This document shows positions 1-4,883 of a stretch of 20,120 bases of DNA, piece after piece. Position 1 is the stretch's first letter. Every line of letters starts with the position of its first letter. Origin of the DNA: a virus; IMG/VR virus record IMGVR_UViG_3300012920_000375, positions 1 to 20,120 of that record; one strand, 5' to 3'. The notes beneath the pieces are model-generated. The model was given only the letters and a program-made list of their open reading frames with translations. It had not been told where the DNA came from and searched no databases. Both the position numbers and the translations under genes were made by a program.

Positions 1-193
1 CCCGGTTAAAGAGGTCATCATATTGTTCAAGGTGGAGCAAATTAATGTCTGCACGACCTTCCGGTGGAAATCTACCTTTCCTCTGATCCGCTTCCCGCTT
101 TTTATTGATCTTATATCTCGCGGTTTTGATTGCGCTTAATATTTTCATGCAATCAGCCCAAGTAAGATCCATTGACTCTGTGTCAACACTCAT
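1..193 (-). CDS. Unknown small phage protein, 3' end outside window
   Basis: Only the first 64 residues are in the window; the reading frame stays open to base 1. The ATG at 193 follows a GAGGG Shine-Dalgarno-like stretch, and the stop of the neighbouring minus-strand gene lies 10 bases upstream, so the two are probably one transcript. The visible part is hydrophilic, with a short acidic N-terminus (MSVDTESMDL), a Trp/Cys segment and then a basic patch (around residues 26-41) rich in Lys and Arg. There is no signal peptide or membrane segment. I do not recognise the family. Confidence 0.6.
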   Translation of the reverse strand, partial: MSVDTESMDLTWADCMKILSAIKTARYKINKKREADQRKGRFPPEGRADINLLHLEQYDDLFNR

Positions 194-203
194 GACTTAT
201 CCC

Positions 204-896
204 TCAATGGCCGTAGCCATGCTCCTCGAAATGTTCCAAACCACGGTCACGCATTGGCGATGCATTGAAACAACGCCACTGGTCAAACGTCACCTGATGC
301 AAACTCTGTGGACCTTCACGCGACTCACCAAACCCACTGATCCAATCAGCCGCTTCAAACCAGTCCGTGAATATCTTAATGCCCTCCGACTCACACAGAT
401 CACAGTCCCGAGACCAGTGGTAAAAGAATATCGACTCACGCAACTTCTTCTCACGATGCCATTCATATGTCTTCATCGACTTGACCAACTTTTCAAAGAA
501 AATAGGAGCAGGAAACTGGGGCCAATGGTTCGCGTCCCACATACCTAGTTGAAAGATTAGATCTGCTTCAATCCACATGTCAGGTTCTGAATCAGCAGTT
601 TGATCGAATGCAAAAGGACTGAACTCATACTCTACTTGTGTGAGCCACCCCTTTGCGTTATCACGAGAATGATCCATCGCGGCACACCACGCCGGTGAAC
701 CGGGTTCCTCACGCATAACGTCTCCGTTGGCGGCAGAATACATTTCTACCAGAATATAGGTGTCCTTGTAGTTGCGGCGCTCTCTTACCGGACCAAGAAC
801 CTTGGCCCATGACGTATGATAGTCCACACCTTCGTAACGAAAATCGCCCACATAAGAAGAGCATTTGAGAAGGTAGTCTGGGTTATACTGCAACAT
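204..896 (-). CDS. Unknown 230-residue protein, Trp-rich
   Basis: The ATG at 896 follows a perfect AGGAGG ribosome binding site at good spacing, and a sigma70-like promoter lies just upstream (929-958). The protein is soluble-looking, acidic and unusually rich in tryptophan and other aromatics. It has a CDLC cysteine pair in the C-terminal half and no membrane segment. It is the first gene of a minus-strand unit that continues into the partial gene at 1-193. Its position, transcribed away from the terminase genes with its own promoter, suggests an accessory or early gene rather than a virion part. I do not recognise a family. Confidence 0.75.
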   Translation of the reverse strand: MLQYNPDYLLKCSSYVGDFRYEGVDYHTSWAKVLGPVRERRNYKDTYILVEMYSAANGDVMREEPGSPAWCAAMDHSRDNAKGWLTQVEYEFSPFAFDQTADSEPDMWIEADLIFQLGMWDANHWPQFPAPIFFEKLVKSMKTYEWHREKKLRESIFFYHWSRDCDLCESEGIKIFTDWFEAADWISGFGESREGPQSLHQVTFDQWRCFNASPMRDRGLEHFEEHGYGH

Positions 897-928
897 TGTT
901 AGTCCTCCTGTTATATTTACCCAAGTAC

Positions 929-958
929 ATTATGATGTTGCATCACATAGTATGTCAA
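929..958 (-). promoter_or_regulatory. Sigma70-like promoter of the 204-896 unit
   Basis: On the minus strand there is a perfect TTGACA (-35, plus-strand 953-958), an 18-base spacer and CATAAT (-10, plus-strand 929-934). An A-run lies just upstream of the -35, as in an UP element. A 15-bp inverted repeat (932-946) sits in the spacer and touches the -10 box. Confidence 0.7.
932..946. promoter_or_regulatory. Operator-like inverted repeat, copy 1
   Basis: ATGATGTTGCATCAC on the plus strand is an imperfect member of the ATGAT-N5-ATCAT family: one arm is ATGAT and the other ATCAC. It lies between -35 and -10, where a bound repressor would block RNA polymerase. Similar sites lie at 2991-3005 and 3837-3851. 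Confidence 0.55.
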
Positions 959-1104
959 GCAATTTTTTCTTAATGCCTGAGTTTTTTACATAAGGGTTTC
1001 TGTACGAAAAAATAAAAAAGTTTTTTTTTATTTCAAATTTGGTGTGACGAGTGTAAAAGTGTGACGAAAACTACTGAGTTGCCCAGACAACGAGGTTTCC
1101 AGCC

Positions 1105-1224
1105 CGTAACGTTTTTTTGCATTTCGTAACGTTTGTAACACTTCTTTATATATAAACTCATCGCATTTCCCATTTGATTTAACAAATGTTAGCTTTCCAC
1201 AAATCATCCGTAACGTTTGTAACA
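1105..1224. repeat. Direct repeats CGTAACGTTTGTAACA before the small terminase gene
   Basis: Two identical 16-base copies lie at 1125-1140 and 1209-1224, 84 bases apart. A 10-base partial copy lies at 1105-1114 and a looser relative (CGTAACGAGCGTAAAC) near 1272. Each full copy contains GTAAC-type words in tandem at 9-base spacing and an AACGTT palindrome. The last copy ends 14 bases before the terminase start. They may be sites for a regulator or for small-terminase binding (pac-type sites are often near this gene); neither is shown by the sequence. Confidence 0.6.
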
Positions 1225-1238
1225 GGTAACCCATACTC

Positions 1239-1775
1239 ATGAATGAGAAAGTTGTTTCCAAAATAGAAGAGCGTAACGAGCGTAAACTGACTAATCGTCA
1301 ACGTGAATTTGCTAAATATTTCGTAGAGGGCATTTATTCAAATGCCGAGTGTGCAAGAAAGGCAGGATTTTCTCCGACAGTTGCTCACATCCAAGCGTCT
1401 AAATTAATTAACGGCAGAGATTTTCCGCATGTTTTGGATTACATAAAGGAACTGCGAGAAGAAAGAGAGCGCCGTTATGGAGTGACGTTGGTTGGGCAAA
1501 TGAAGCGACTCGATGAACTTTCGAGAGCGGCAGAGGATGCTGGGCAGTATTCAGCCGCGATTAACGCTGAAAAGATTCGTTCCGCTCTTGGTGGTCTGAC
1601 TATTGATAGAAGAGAGACTATTAATAAATTGGATGACATGTCTCGCACAGAAATAGTTGCTAGGTTGGCGGATCTTCAAAAGCGATATCCTGCGGCTTTC
1701 ATTGAGGGAGAGTTCAAAGATGTCACGGGGACCCGAGGCGAACTTTTGGAACATAGTCCGGAAGAATCTGCCTAA
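1239..1775 (+). CDS. terS: Terminase small subunit (DNA recognition)
   Basis: This protein would recognise phage DNA and bring it to the large subunit for packaging. Residues 17-57 (LTNRQREFAKYF, then a segment with SNAECARKAGFS and a following helix) form the helix-turn-helix region typical of phage small terminases. A charged helical stretch (about 65-120) fits the oligomerisation region, and 178 residues is a normal length. The ATG at 1239 has only a weak upstream AGG; no better start exists in frame. The end of the gene overlaps the start of the nuclease gene by 56 bases. It is unusual in lying more than 5 kb from the large subunit, with unrelated genes on both strands between them. Confidence 0.8.
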   Translation: MNEKVVSKIEERNERKLTNRQREFAKYFVEGIYSNAECARKAGFSPTVAHIQASKLINGRDFPHVLDYIKELREERERRYGVTLVGQMKRLDELSRAAEDAGQYSAAINAEKIRSALGGLTIDRRETINKLDDMSRTEIVARLADLQKRYPAAFIEGEFKDVTGTRGELLEHSPEESA

Positions 1776-2157
1776 AGGCAGTCAAGCTTGGCGTTTAGAA
1801 AATCGTGTTGCGGCAGGCATGCCTGATTGTTATTTGATGATTAGTGGTCATCCATTGTGGATTGAGCTAAAAGTAACAAAATCTAATAGTATTAAACTAT
1901 CGCCACAGCAAATCGCTTGGCATACCGCTCATAGCCACGTAGGAGGTCATAGTTTGATCTTAGTAAAGAGGTCCTCGACGGGAGTGCTATTTTTATTTGA
2001 GGGCCGTGATGCTCGGGACATTGCCTCTCAGGGCCTACTTTCGGAGCCTATTTTTTCGGGTGTCGGGGTTCGGGACGCAATAGACGCGGCCATTGATTCG
2101 GTTCGGGGTCATTTCGGGGCTTTATTCGGGTCGGGTTCGGTTCGGGGCTATAAATAG
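1720..2157 (+). CDS. PD-(D/E)XK nuclease, VRR-NUC / resolvase-like
   Basis: A small nuclease, 145 residues, probably acting on branched or linear phage DNA during replication or packaging. The core motif is visible: Glu28, Pro35-Asp36, then 12 residues on Glu49-Leu-Lys51, followed by LSPQQ (60-64). This is the arrangement of VRR-NUC and phage Holliday-junction-type nucleases. I chose the ATG at 1720 because GGGAG precedes it by nine bases; an upstream in-frame start would only add a tail read through the terminase gene. It is probably co-transcribed and translationally linked with terS. The last 45 codons are oddly packed with TCGGG words and encode a Gly/Ser-rich tail (FGSGSVRGYK) beyond the nuclease fold. 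Confidence 0.75.
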   Translation: MSRGPEANFWNIVRKNLPKGSQAWRLENRVAAGMPDCYLMISGHPLWIELKVTKSNSIKLSPQQIAWHTAHSHVGGHSLILVKRSSTGVLFLFEGRDARDIASQGLLSEPIFSGVGVRDAIDAAIDSVRGHFGALFGSGSVRGYK

Positions 2158-2160
2158 AAA

Positions 2161-2176
2161 CCCCCGCGAACGGGGG
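2161..2176. terminator. Strong GC hairpin after the nuclease gene
   Basis: CCCCCG, loop CGAA, CGGGGG: a perfect 6-bp stem starting four bases after the nuclease stop. There is no T-run on the plus-strand side, so it may terminate weakly or protect the 3' end of the message. Read on the minus strand it is followed by TTTCTATTT. Confidence 0.5.
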
Positions 2177-2183
2177 TGTGGGT

Positions 2184-2201
2184 AGTAGTTGGAGGACTAC
2201 T
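2184..2201. repeat. Hairpin AGTAGT-TGGAGG-ACTACT
   Basis: Perfect 6-bp inverted repeat with a six-base loop that contains a ribosome-binding-site-like GGAGG. GGAGGACTA also occurs as the real leader of the genes starting at 896 (minus) and 4090 (plus), but no start codon follows here. Confidence 0.4.
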
Positions 2202-2218
2202 GAAACGGATTATCGGTG

Positions 2219-2242
2219 AAAAAGGCCCTATTGTCTAGGGCC
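2219..2242 (-). terminator. Rho-independent terminator of the GP88 gene
   Basis: On the minus strand GGCCCTA, loop GACAA, TAGGGCC is followed directly by TTTTTC. It is a 7-bp perfect stem with a U-run, eight bases beyond the stop at 2251, between convergent genes. Confidence 0.8.
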
Positions 2243-2250
2243 GAGGTTTG

Positions 2251-2964
2251 TTATGCGGCGGCTATTAGTTCCGGATTGTCGATAATGAAAGGCGACTTGG
2301 ACCGTTTCGCTTCGTGGCCTTTAACGCGTAAACCGATGACACTGTCGATTTGTTCGAGGTTCGCGATATCTGAAACATCGCCATCATATACCGGGCGGCC
2401 TAGAAACTTGGTAGGCAAGCCGCCGCGGAATACTGCGGTGATTGGTACGCGGTGGTTTAGTGCCCGGTTTACTTGATTTGCGAATCCTGGGGCCTTTGAG
2501 TAGCTAAACATTAGCCGGTAGTTCTTTGGTGTCTTGCCGAGTCGTGCCGGTAATTTGGTGTAGTCATACGAAAACAAGGCGCGGAATTCATCCGCGAAAT
2601 CAATATAGTTTTCCCAAGGGATATCGGAAAGAACATTTAACCGCGTGACCGGTACGACGTTTTGACGGTCACATAGTTTTATAAAGTTACGTAGCTCTTT
2701 CTTAAGCTGGACTAAAAATCCGTCTCGGTCTAAATGCCAGAATGCGGAACGTGCGGTTCGTCCGTCGATAACGTTACGCATAACGCCGCGCCCGCTCGAG
2801 CGCAAACAATCCGCCGCGCATTCTGCAAGATTACGCGCCGGGCACAGTATGTTATCCGGCATTAGTGACAAGGAAAGTATGCGGATTTTAGAACCGCCTA
2901 CTAGACTCTTTTCTGATTTCGCGACTTTGGTGTTCGTCGCGTCGATGCTAGATAGTCTCTGCAT
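2251..2964 (-). CDS. GP88-family phage protein (function unknown)
   Basis: I recognise the pattern of the 'gene product 88' family of phages and mobile elements. Residues 26-36 (KIRILSLSLMP) lead into a cysteine block at C41, C49 and C53 followed by SSGRG. Next come RLNVLSDIPWE (108-118), YDYTK (133-137), LGKTPKNYRLMFSYS (about 142-156) and GRPVYDGDVSD (189-199). The family has no proven function that I know of; the conserved cysteines could bind metal. I chose the ATG at 2964 over an in-frame TTG at 2982 because GGAG lies nine bases before it. The gene stands alone, with its own promoter (2996-3024) and terminator (2219-2242), transcribed against the neighbouring nuclease. That is the layout of a self-contained cargo gene. 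Confidence 0.75.
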   Translation of the reverse strand: MQRLSSIDATNTKVAKSEKSLVGGSKIRILSLSLMPDNILCPARNLAECAADCLRSSGRGVMRNVIDGRTARSAFWHLDRDGFLVQLKKELRNFIKLCDRQNVVPVTRLNVLSDIPWENYIDFADEFRALFSYDYTKLPARLGKTPKNYRLMFSYSKAPGFANQVNRALNHRVPITAVFRGGLPTKFLGRPVYDGDVSDIANLEQIDSVIGLRVKGHEAKRSKSPFIIDNPELIAAA

Positions 2965-2990
2965 GGTTATAGTCTCCAACAATTAACCCA

Positions 2991-3005
2991 ATGATATTAC
3001 ATCAT
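2991..3005. promoter_or_regulatory. Operator-like inverted repeat, copy 2
   Basis: ATGATATTACATCAT: perfect 5-bp arms ATGAT/ATCAT with a 5-base centre. It overlaps the -10 box of the GP88 promoter. Confidence 0.6.
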
Positions 3006-3024
3006 ACTACATTATATAGTGCAA
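2996..3024 (-). promoter_or_regulatory. Sigma70-like promoter of the GP88 gene
   Basis: Minus strand: TTGCAC (plus-strand 3019-3024), 17-base spacer, TGTAAT (plus-strand 2996-3001), with AAAAAA just upstream of the -35. A perfect TATAAT also occurs on the minus strand at 3011-3016 and could be an alternative -10. Confidence 0.6.
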
Positions 3025-3032
3025 GCTTTTTT

Positions 3033-3115
3033 GGTTCGGGTTCGGGTCGGGTTCGGGGCCATATATTCTAAACACGCCAGGCCAGGCCGGGCCCGCCCGC
3101 CCACCCACCCACCCA
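3033..3115. repeat. G-tract plus CCCG/CCCA tract module, copy A
   Basis: The left part (3033-3057) is built of GGGTTC and GGGTCGGGTTC words, with four TCGGG. After an AT-rich spacer and a GCCAG tandem (about 3076-3086) comes a pure 4-base microsatellite at 3092-3115: CCCG twice, then CCCA four times. Four G3 runs with 2-3 base loops on the plus strand, and G3 runs with 1-base loops on the minus strand, both meet the usual G-quadruplex pattern. It sits directly upstream of the GP88 promoter. Confidence 0.85.
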
Positions 3116-3126
3116 ATACAGAAGCT

Positions 3127-3149
3127 AAAAAAAGGGGCCTTGCGGCCCC
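3127..3149 (-). terminator. Rho-independent terminator of the 3155-3805 operon
   Basis: Minus strand: GGGGCC, loop GCAA, GGCCCC, then seven T. Perfect 6-bp stem with a GNRA tetraloop, five bases beyond the stop codon of the last gene. Confidence 0.85.
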
Positions 3150-3154
3150 TGGTC

Positions 3155-3316
3155 TTATTTTAAGATATGCCTTAGTTCTTTAAGAACGCAGTGCTCTATC
3201 TCTTCATCTGTCGCGAGCGCTTCATCGCGCATTGCTTCAACAAATTCTCGAAGCTGGTCACACAACAGATTGGACTCGAGCTCTTGGATTTTCTGGTCTC
3301 CGCTTATGTCTCTCAT
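3155..3316 (-). CDS. Tiny acidic helical protein, 53 residues
   Basis: A 53-codon gene too short for common length cut-offs but well supported. Its ATG overlaps the stop of the upstream gene (ATGA at 3313-3316), GGAG stands six bases before it, and a terminator follows its TAA. The product (MRDISGDQKIQELESNLL...) is strongly charged, acidic and predicted helical throughout, with one Cys near residue 19 and one near 43. No family is recognised. It is the last gene of a three-gene minus-strand operon whose members are all small and acidic, which suggests early, regulatory or host-interfering proteins (inference only). Confidence 0.75.
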   Translation of the reverse strand: MRDISGDQKIQELESNLLCDQLREFVEAMRDEALATDEEIEHCVLKELRHILK

Positions 3317-3582
3317 AAACTCTCCGTGACGTAATTTATCTTTTCTGTCTGCACGCTACCTTGGAGCACCATATCTAATGGATCGATACACTGCTTAATA
3401 TAGTCCTTAATAACGTCCGGATGGACATCTGGATTTATCTCATCGGAACCGCGATGGTTTGCGATATCTTCTGCTGTAACTTCTTCCCCGTTAAATCCAT
3501 CGAGGTCTATATAGACCTCGAAGGTTAAAGAAACGGTGAATTCAGTGTGCGCCAATGGCGTGCCTTCTTCACTATTCTTCAT
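3313..3582 (-). CDS. Unknown acidic protein, 89 residues
   Basis: The ATG at 3582 follows GGAG by ten bases and overlaps the end of the upstream gene by 11 bases; a longer frame to 3651 has no ribosome binding site. The protein has alternating hydrophobic residues in FTVSLTFEVYIDLDGFNGEEVTAED (about residues 15-39, a likely beta hairpin). A helix rich in Asp and Ile (about 55-72) and a short beta-like C-terminus follow. This is reminiscent of small phage proteins of mixed alpha/beta fold. Family not recognised. It is the middle gene of the 3155-3805 operon. Confidence 0.75.
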   Translation of the reverse strand: MKNSEEGTPLAHTEFTVSLTFEVYIDLDGFNGEEVTAEDIANHRGSDEINPDVHPDVIKDYIKQCIDPLDMVLQGSVQTEKINYVTESL

Positions 3583-3805
3583 TGTGTAATAACTCCAACA
3601 GTTCGTTAATATGTTCAATGTCGCATCCACTAAATAATGAATCCTCAACATTCTCCAAAGTTTCTACCCAATCATCGACAATGTAATCGACCTCCATCTG
3701 GACATCTATTTCGTCTTTGATATCGCTAGACAATTCATCAAGTAGATTGCGTGCCTGACTAACAAGGTCATGGGCTTTTTTGATCTTTTCTAAATGTTCT
3801 TCCAT
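3572..3805 (-). CDS. Unknown acidic coiled-coil-like protein, 77 residues
   Basis: The ATG at 3805 has a strong GGAGG six bases upstream, so I prefer it to the in-frame ATG at 3838, which lies inside the promoter. The product (MEEHLEKIKKAHDLVSQARNLL...) is almost entirely helical, with heptad-like leucines in the first 30 residues. It has a very acidic second half (DYIVDDWVETLENVEDSLF) and a single Cys. Net charge is strongly negative. First gene of the three-gene operon. A function such as DNA mimicry or binding to a host protein would fit its size and charge but is speculation. Confidence 0.75.
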   Translation of the reverse strand: MEEHLEKIKKAHDLVSQARNLLDELSSDIKDEIDVQMEVDYIVDDWVETLENVEDSLFSGCDIEHINELLELLHNEE

Positions 3806-3829
3806 AGTTTTCCTCCAATTACCTTTTAC

Positions 3830-3857
3830 ATGATACATGATTCTGCATCATACGCAA
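3830..3857 (-). promoter_or_regulatory. Sigma70-like promoter of the 3155-3805 operon
   Basis: Minus strand: TTGCGT (plus-strand 3852-3857), 16-base spacer, TATCAT (plus-strand 3830-3835), with an A-run just upstream of the -35. Spacing and boxes are weaker than in the other two, but the same inverted repeat fills the spacer. Confidence 0.5.
3837..3851. promoter_or_regulatory. Operator-like inverted repeat, copy 3
   Basis: ATGATTCTGCATCAT: perfect 5-bp arms around a 5-base centre, lying between the -35 and -10 of the operon promoter. Confidence 0.6.
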
Positions 3858-3866
3858 CTATTTTTT

Positions 3867-3965
3867 GGGTCGGGTTCGGGTCGGGTTCGGGTCGGGTTCG
3901 GGGCATTTAAAAAGCTTGACACAGCACGGCCCGCCCGCCCGCCCGCCCGCCCACCCACCCACCCA
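3867..3965. repeat. G-tract plus CCCG/CCCA tract module, copy B
   Basis: Three exact tandem copies of GGGTCGGGTTC (3867-3899) end in GGGG. After a 26-base spacer comes a microsatellite at 3930-3965: CCCG five times, then CCCA four times. The order, spacing and wording match copy A at 3033-3115, but both parts are longer. It also lies directly upstream of a minus-strand promoter. Both strands can form G-quadruplexes by the usual sequence rule. Confidence 0.9.
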
Positions 3966-3987
3966 GGCATTTAGATACCTAGGACTG

Positions 3988-4015
3988 TTGATGCAATGCA
4001 CAAAACAACTAATAC
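3988..4015 (+). promoter_or_regulatory. Possible promoter of the 4090-5318 unit
   Basis: TTGATG (3988-3993), 16-base spacer, TAATAC (4010-4015). Moderate match only; it is divergent to the promoter at 3830-3857. Confidence 0.35.
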
Positions 4016-4017
4016 CA

Positions 4018-4039
4018 ATGTAGTATGACATTATGTGAT
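4018..4039. promoter_or_regulatory. Relative of the operator elements upstream of the 4090 gene
   Basis: Its first 11 bases (ATGTAGTATGA) are identical to the sequence running into operator copy 2, read on the minus strand. TATGTGATG (4033-4041) is shared with the minus strand at operator copy 1. The ATGAT/ATCAT arms themselves are degenerate. Confidence 0.35.
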
Positions 4040-4047
4040 GTTACCTG

Positions 4048-4071
4048 CTAAAATGACTTTAGTCATTTTAG
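4048..4071 (+). promoter_or_regulatory. Perfect 10-bp hairpin in the leader of the 4090 gene
   Basis: CTAAAATGAC, loop TTTA, GTCATTTTAG. It ends one base before the AAGGAGG ribosome binding site (4073-4079). It could be an RNA stem controlling translation or message stability, or a 24-bp DNA dyad bound by a protein. There is no T-run after it, so it is not a terminator. Confidence 0.6.
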
Positions 4072-4089
4072 TAAGGAGGACTATTGAGT

Positions 4090-4359
4090 ATGAGTAAAGC
4101 ACTTTTCAAAACACCTGTGCGAGTCTCGCGCCTGACCACCGTGGATCAGGTCGCGTGGCTCAGAGATTATGCGAAGTCGATTGATGCCGCGATCAAGGCC
4201 GCGCAACAGGCCGCTGTGGATGAAGGCCTCGCCGAATGGCAATTTTCAGACCGCGAGACCTCGCCGAATAAGGCCACGTTTATTCTTGAGTTTGGCGAGG
4301 CCAAATGGTCTCAAATGTGTACCCGTTCACAACGTAGAGATTGGAGGATTAAAAAATGA
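4090..4359 (+). CDS. Unknown 89-residue protein
   Basis: AAGGAGG lies ten bases before the ATG at 4090; a TTG six bases earlier is the less likely start. The N-terminal half (residues 15-50) is a helix rich in Ala, and the C-terminal half has short beta-like segments (KATFILEFGEAKW) before a basic end. It is more GC-rich in the third codon positions than the structural genes, which hints at a separate origin. It is the first of four plus-strand genes with good ribosome binding sites and one terminator. No family is recognised. Confidence 0.7.
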   Translation: MSKALFKTPVRVSRLTTVDQVAWLRDYAKSIDAAIKAAQQAAVDEGLAEWQFSDRETSPNKATFILEFGEAKWSQMCTRSQRRDWRIKK

Positions 4360-4616
4360 ATGAGTTACAGAAACTGCTGGATGGTATGGGTATCGCTGAT
4401 ACCCGTCGTTATCAAATCGAAAACGCGCTCGCCGCTTGTCATAGTGCGTTCGCGCCGCTTGATGACACCAACCGCGAGCTAGTCGTAGAGAAGCTACCGT
4501 TCTTGGCGCAGTGCGCCCGCTTCTATGGCTTACACTCCGTTGCGTGCAACACGTTCGAGAACGAAAACATCGTCATGCCCGACGATCCAATCAAAGAAAT
4601 CTTAGACAATCTGTAA
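4356..4616 (+). CDS. Unknown 86-residue protein
   Basis: Starts at an ATGA overlap with the previous gene (4356-4359) and has GGAGG eight bases upstream, so the two are translationally coupled. It is predicted to be mostly helical, with an Ala/Leu-rich centre and two cysteines in the middle plus one near residue 64. No membrane segment and no recognised family. Like its neighbour it is GC-rich in codon use. Confidence 0.7.
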   Translation: MNELQKLLDGMGIADTRRYQIENALAACHSAFAPLDDTNRELVVEKLPFLAQCARFYGLHSVACNTFENENIVMPDDPIKEILDNL

Positions 4617-4628
4617 AGGAGAAAGTAA

Positions 4629-4862
4629 ATGGAAACGCTTAGAAATAGAGTTGGATATACCCCCAAAGAAATGGTGCTTATGCAAGTAGTCGACACCTTG
4701 ACCGCGTTAGTCCAAGAGCCAGAAAGGGAATTGCCACATTCGGCTGAAATGACTGAGAAGGAAATAGCCCGCGCCAGAAAGTCTGCTGAAAGGCTAAGAC
4801 GTTCTCTGGCTGAAAAATGGGGCCTAGACATCACACCAATTGACGTACAGCAAAACGTGTAG
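4629..4862 (+). CDS. Unknown charged helical protein, 77 residues
   Basis: AGGAG stands seven bases before the ATG. The product is fully helical in appearance: a hydrophobic helix (about residues 12-29, PKEMVLMQVVDTLTALV) and then a long amphipathic Arg/Lys/Glu helix (about 40-64, with EKEIARARKSAERLRRSLA). This suggests a small coiled-coil or nucleic-acid-associated protein. No family is recognised. It is the third gene of the 4090-5318 unit. Confidence 0.65.
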   Translation: METLRNRVGYTPKEMVLMQVVDTLTALVQEPERELPHSAEMTEKEIARARKSAERLRRSLAEKWGLDITPIDVQQNV

Positions 4863-4883
4863 ATCCTTTAGAGGAGGTAGATC

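Larger units (their letters stand above)
897..1238. other. Divergent intergenic region upstream of the small terminase gene
   Basis: This is the only gap over 300 bases. Its left part holds the minus-strand promoter of the 204-896 gene. Its middle is very AT-rich, with long A and T runs at about 1004-1032. Its right part holds GTGTGACGA written twice (about 1042-1067) and the CGTAACGTTTGTAACA repeats. A TATAAA at 1151-1156 could be a -10 box for the terminase gene, but I see no good -35 box at the right distance. A minus-strand frame across 1028-1261 has only a TTG start and no ribosome binding site; I regard it as chance. Confidence 0.6.

Noticed and set aside
105-548. Plus-strand open frame of 147 codons
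   Set aside because: It lies antisense to the well-supported minus-strand genes at 1-193 and 204-896 and has no ribosome binding site.
1028-1261. Open minus-strand frame of 77 codons over the terS upstream repeats
   Set aside because: It begins with TTG, has no ribosome binding site, overlaps the terS start, and its repeated LQTLR words simply reflect the DNA repeats.
2216-2476. Plus-strand open frame starting after the nuclease gene
   Set aside because: It runs through the terminator hairpin and antisense to the GP88 gene; low-quality start and no family resemblance.
3867-3965. CRISPR array or telomere
   Set aside because: The units are pure short tandem repeats without spacers, and the region is internal to the sequence with genes on both sides.
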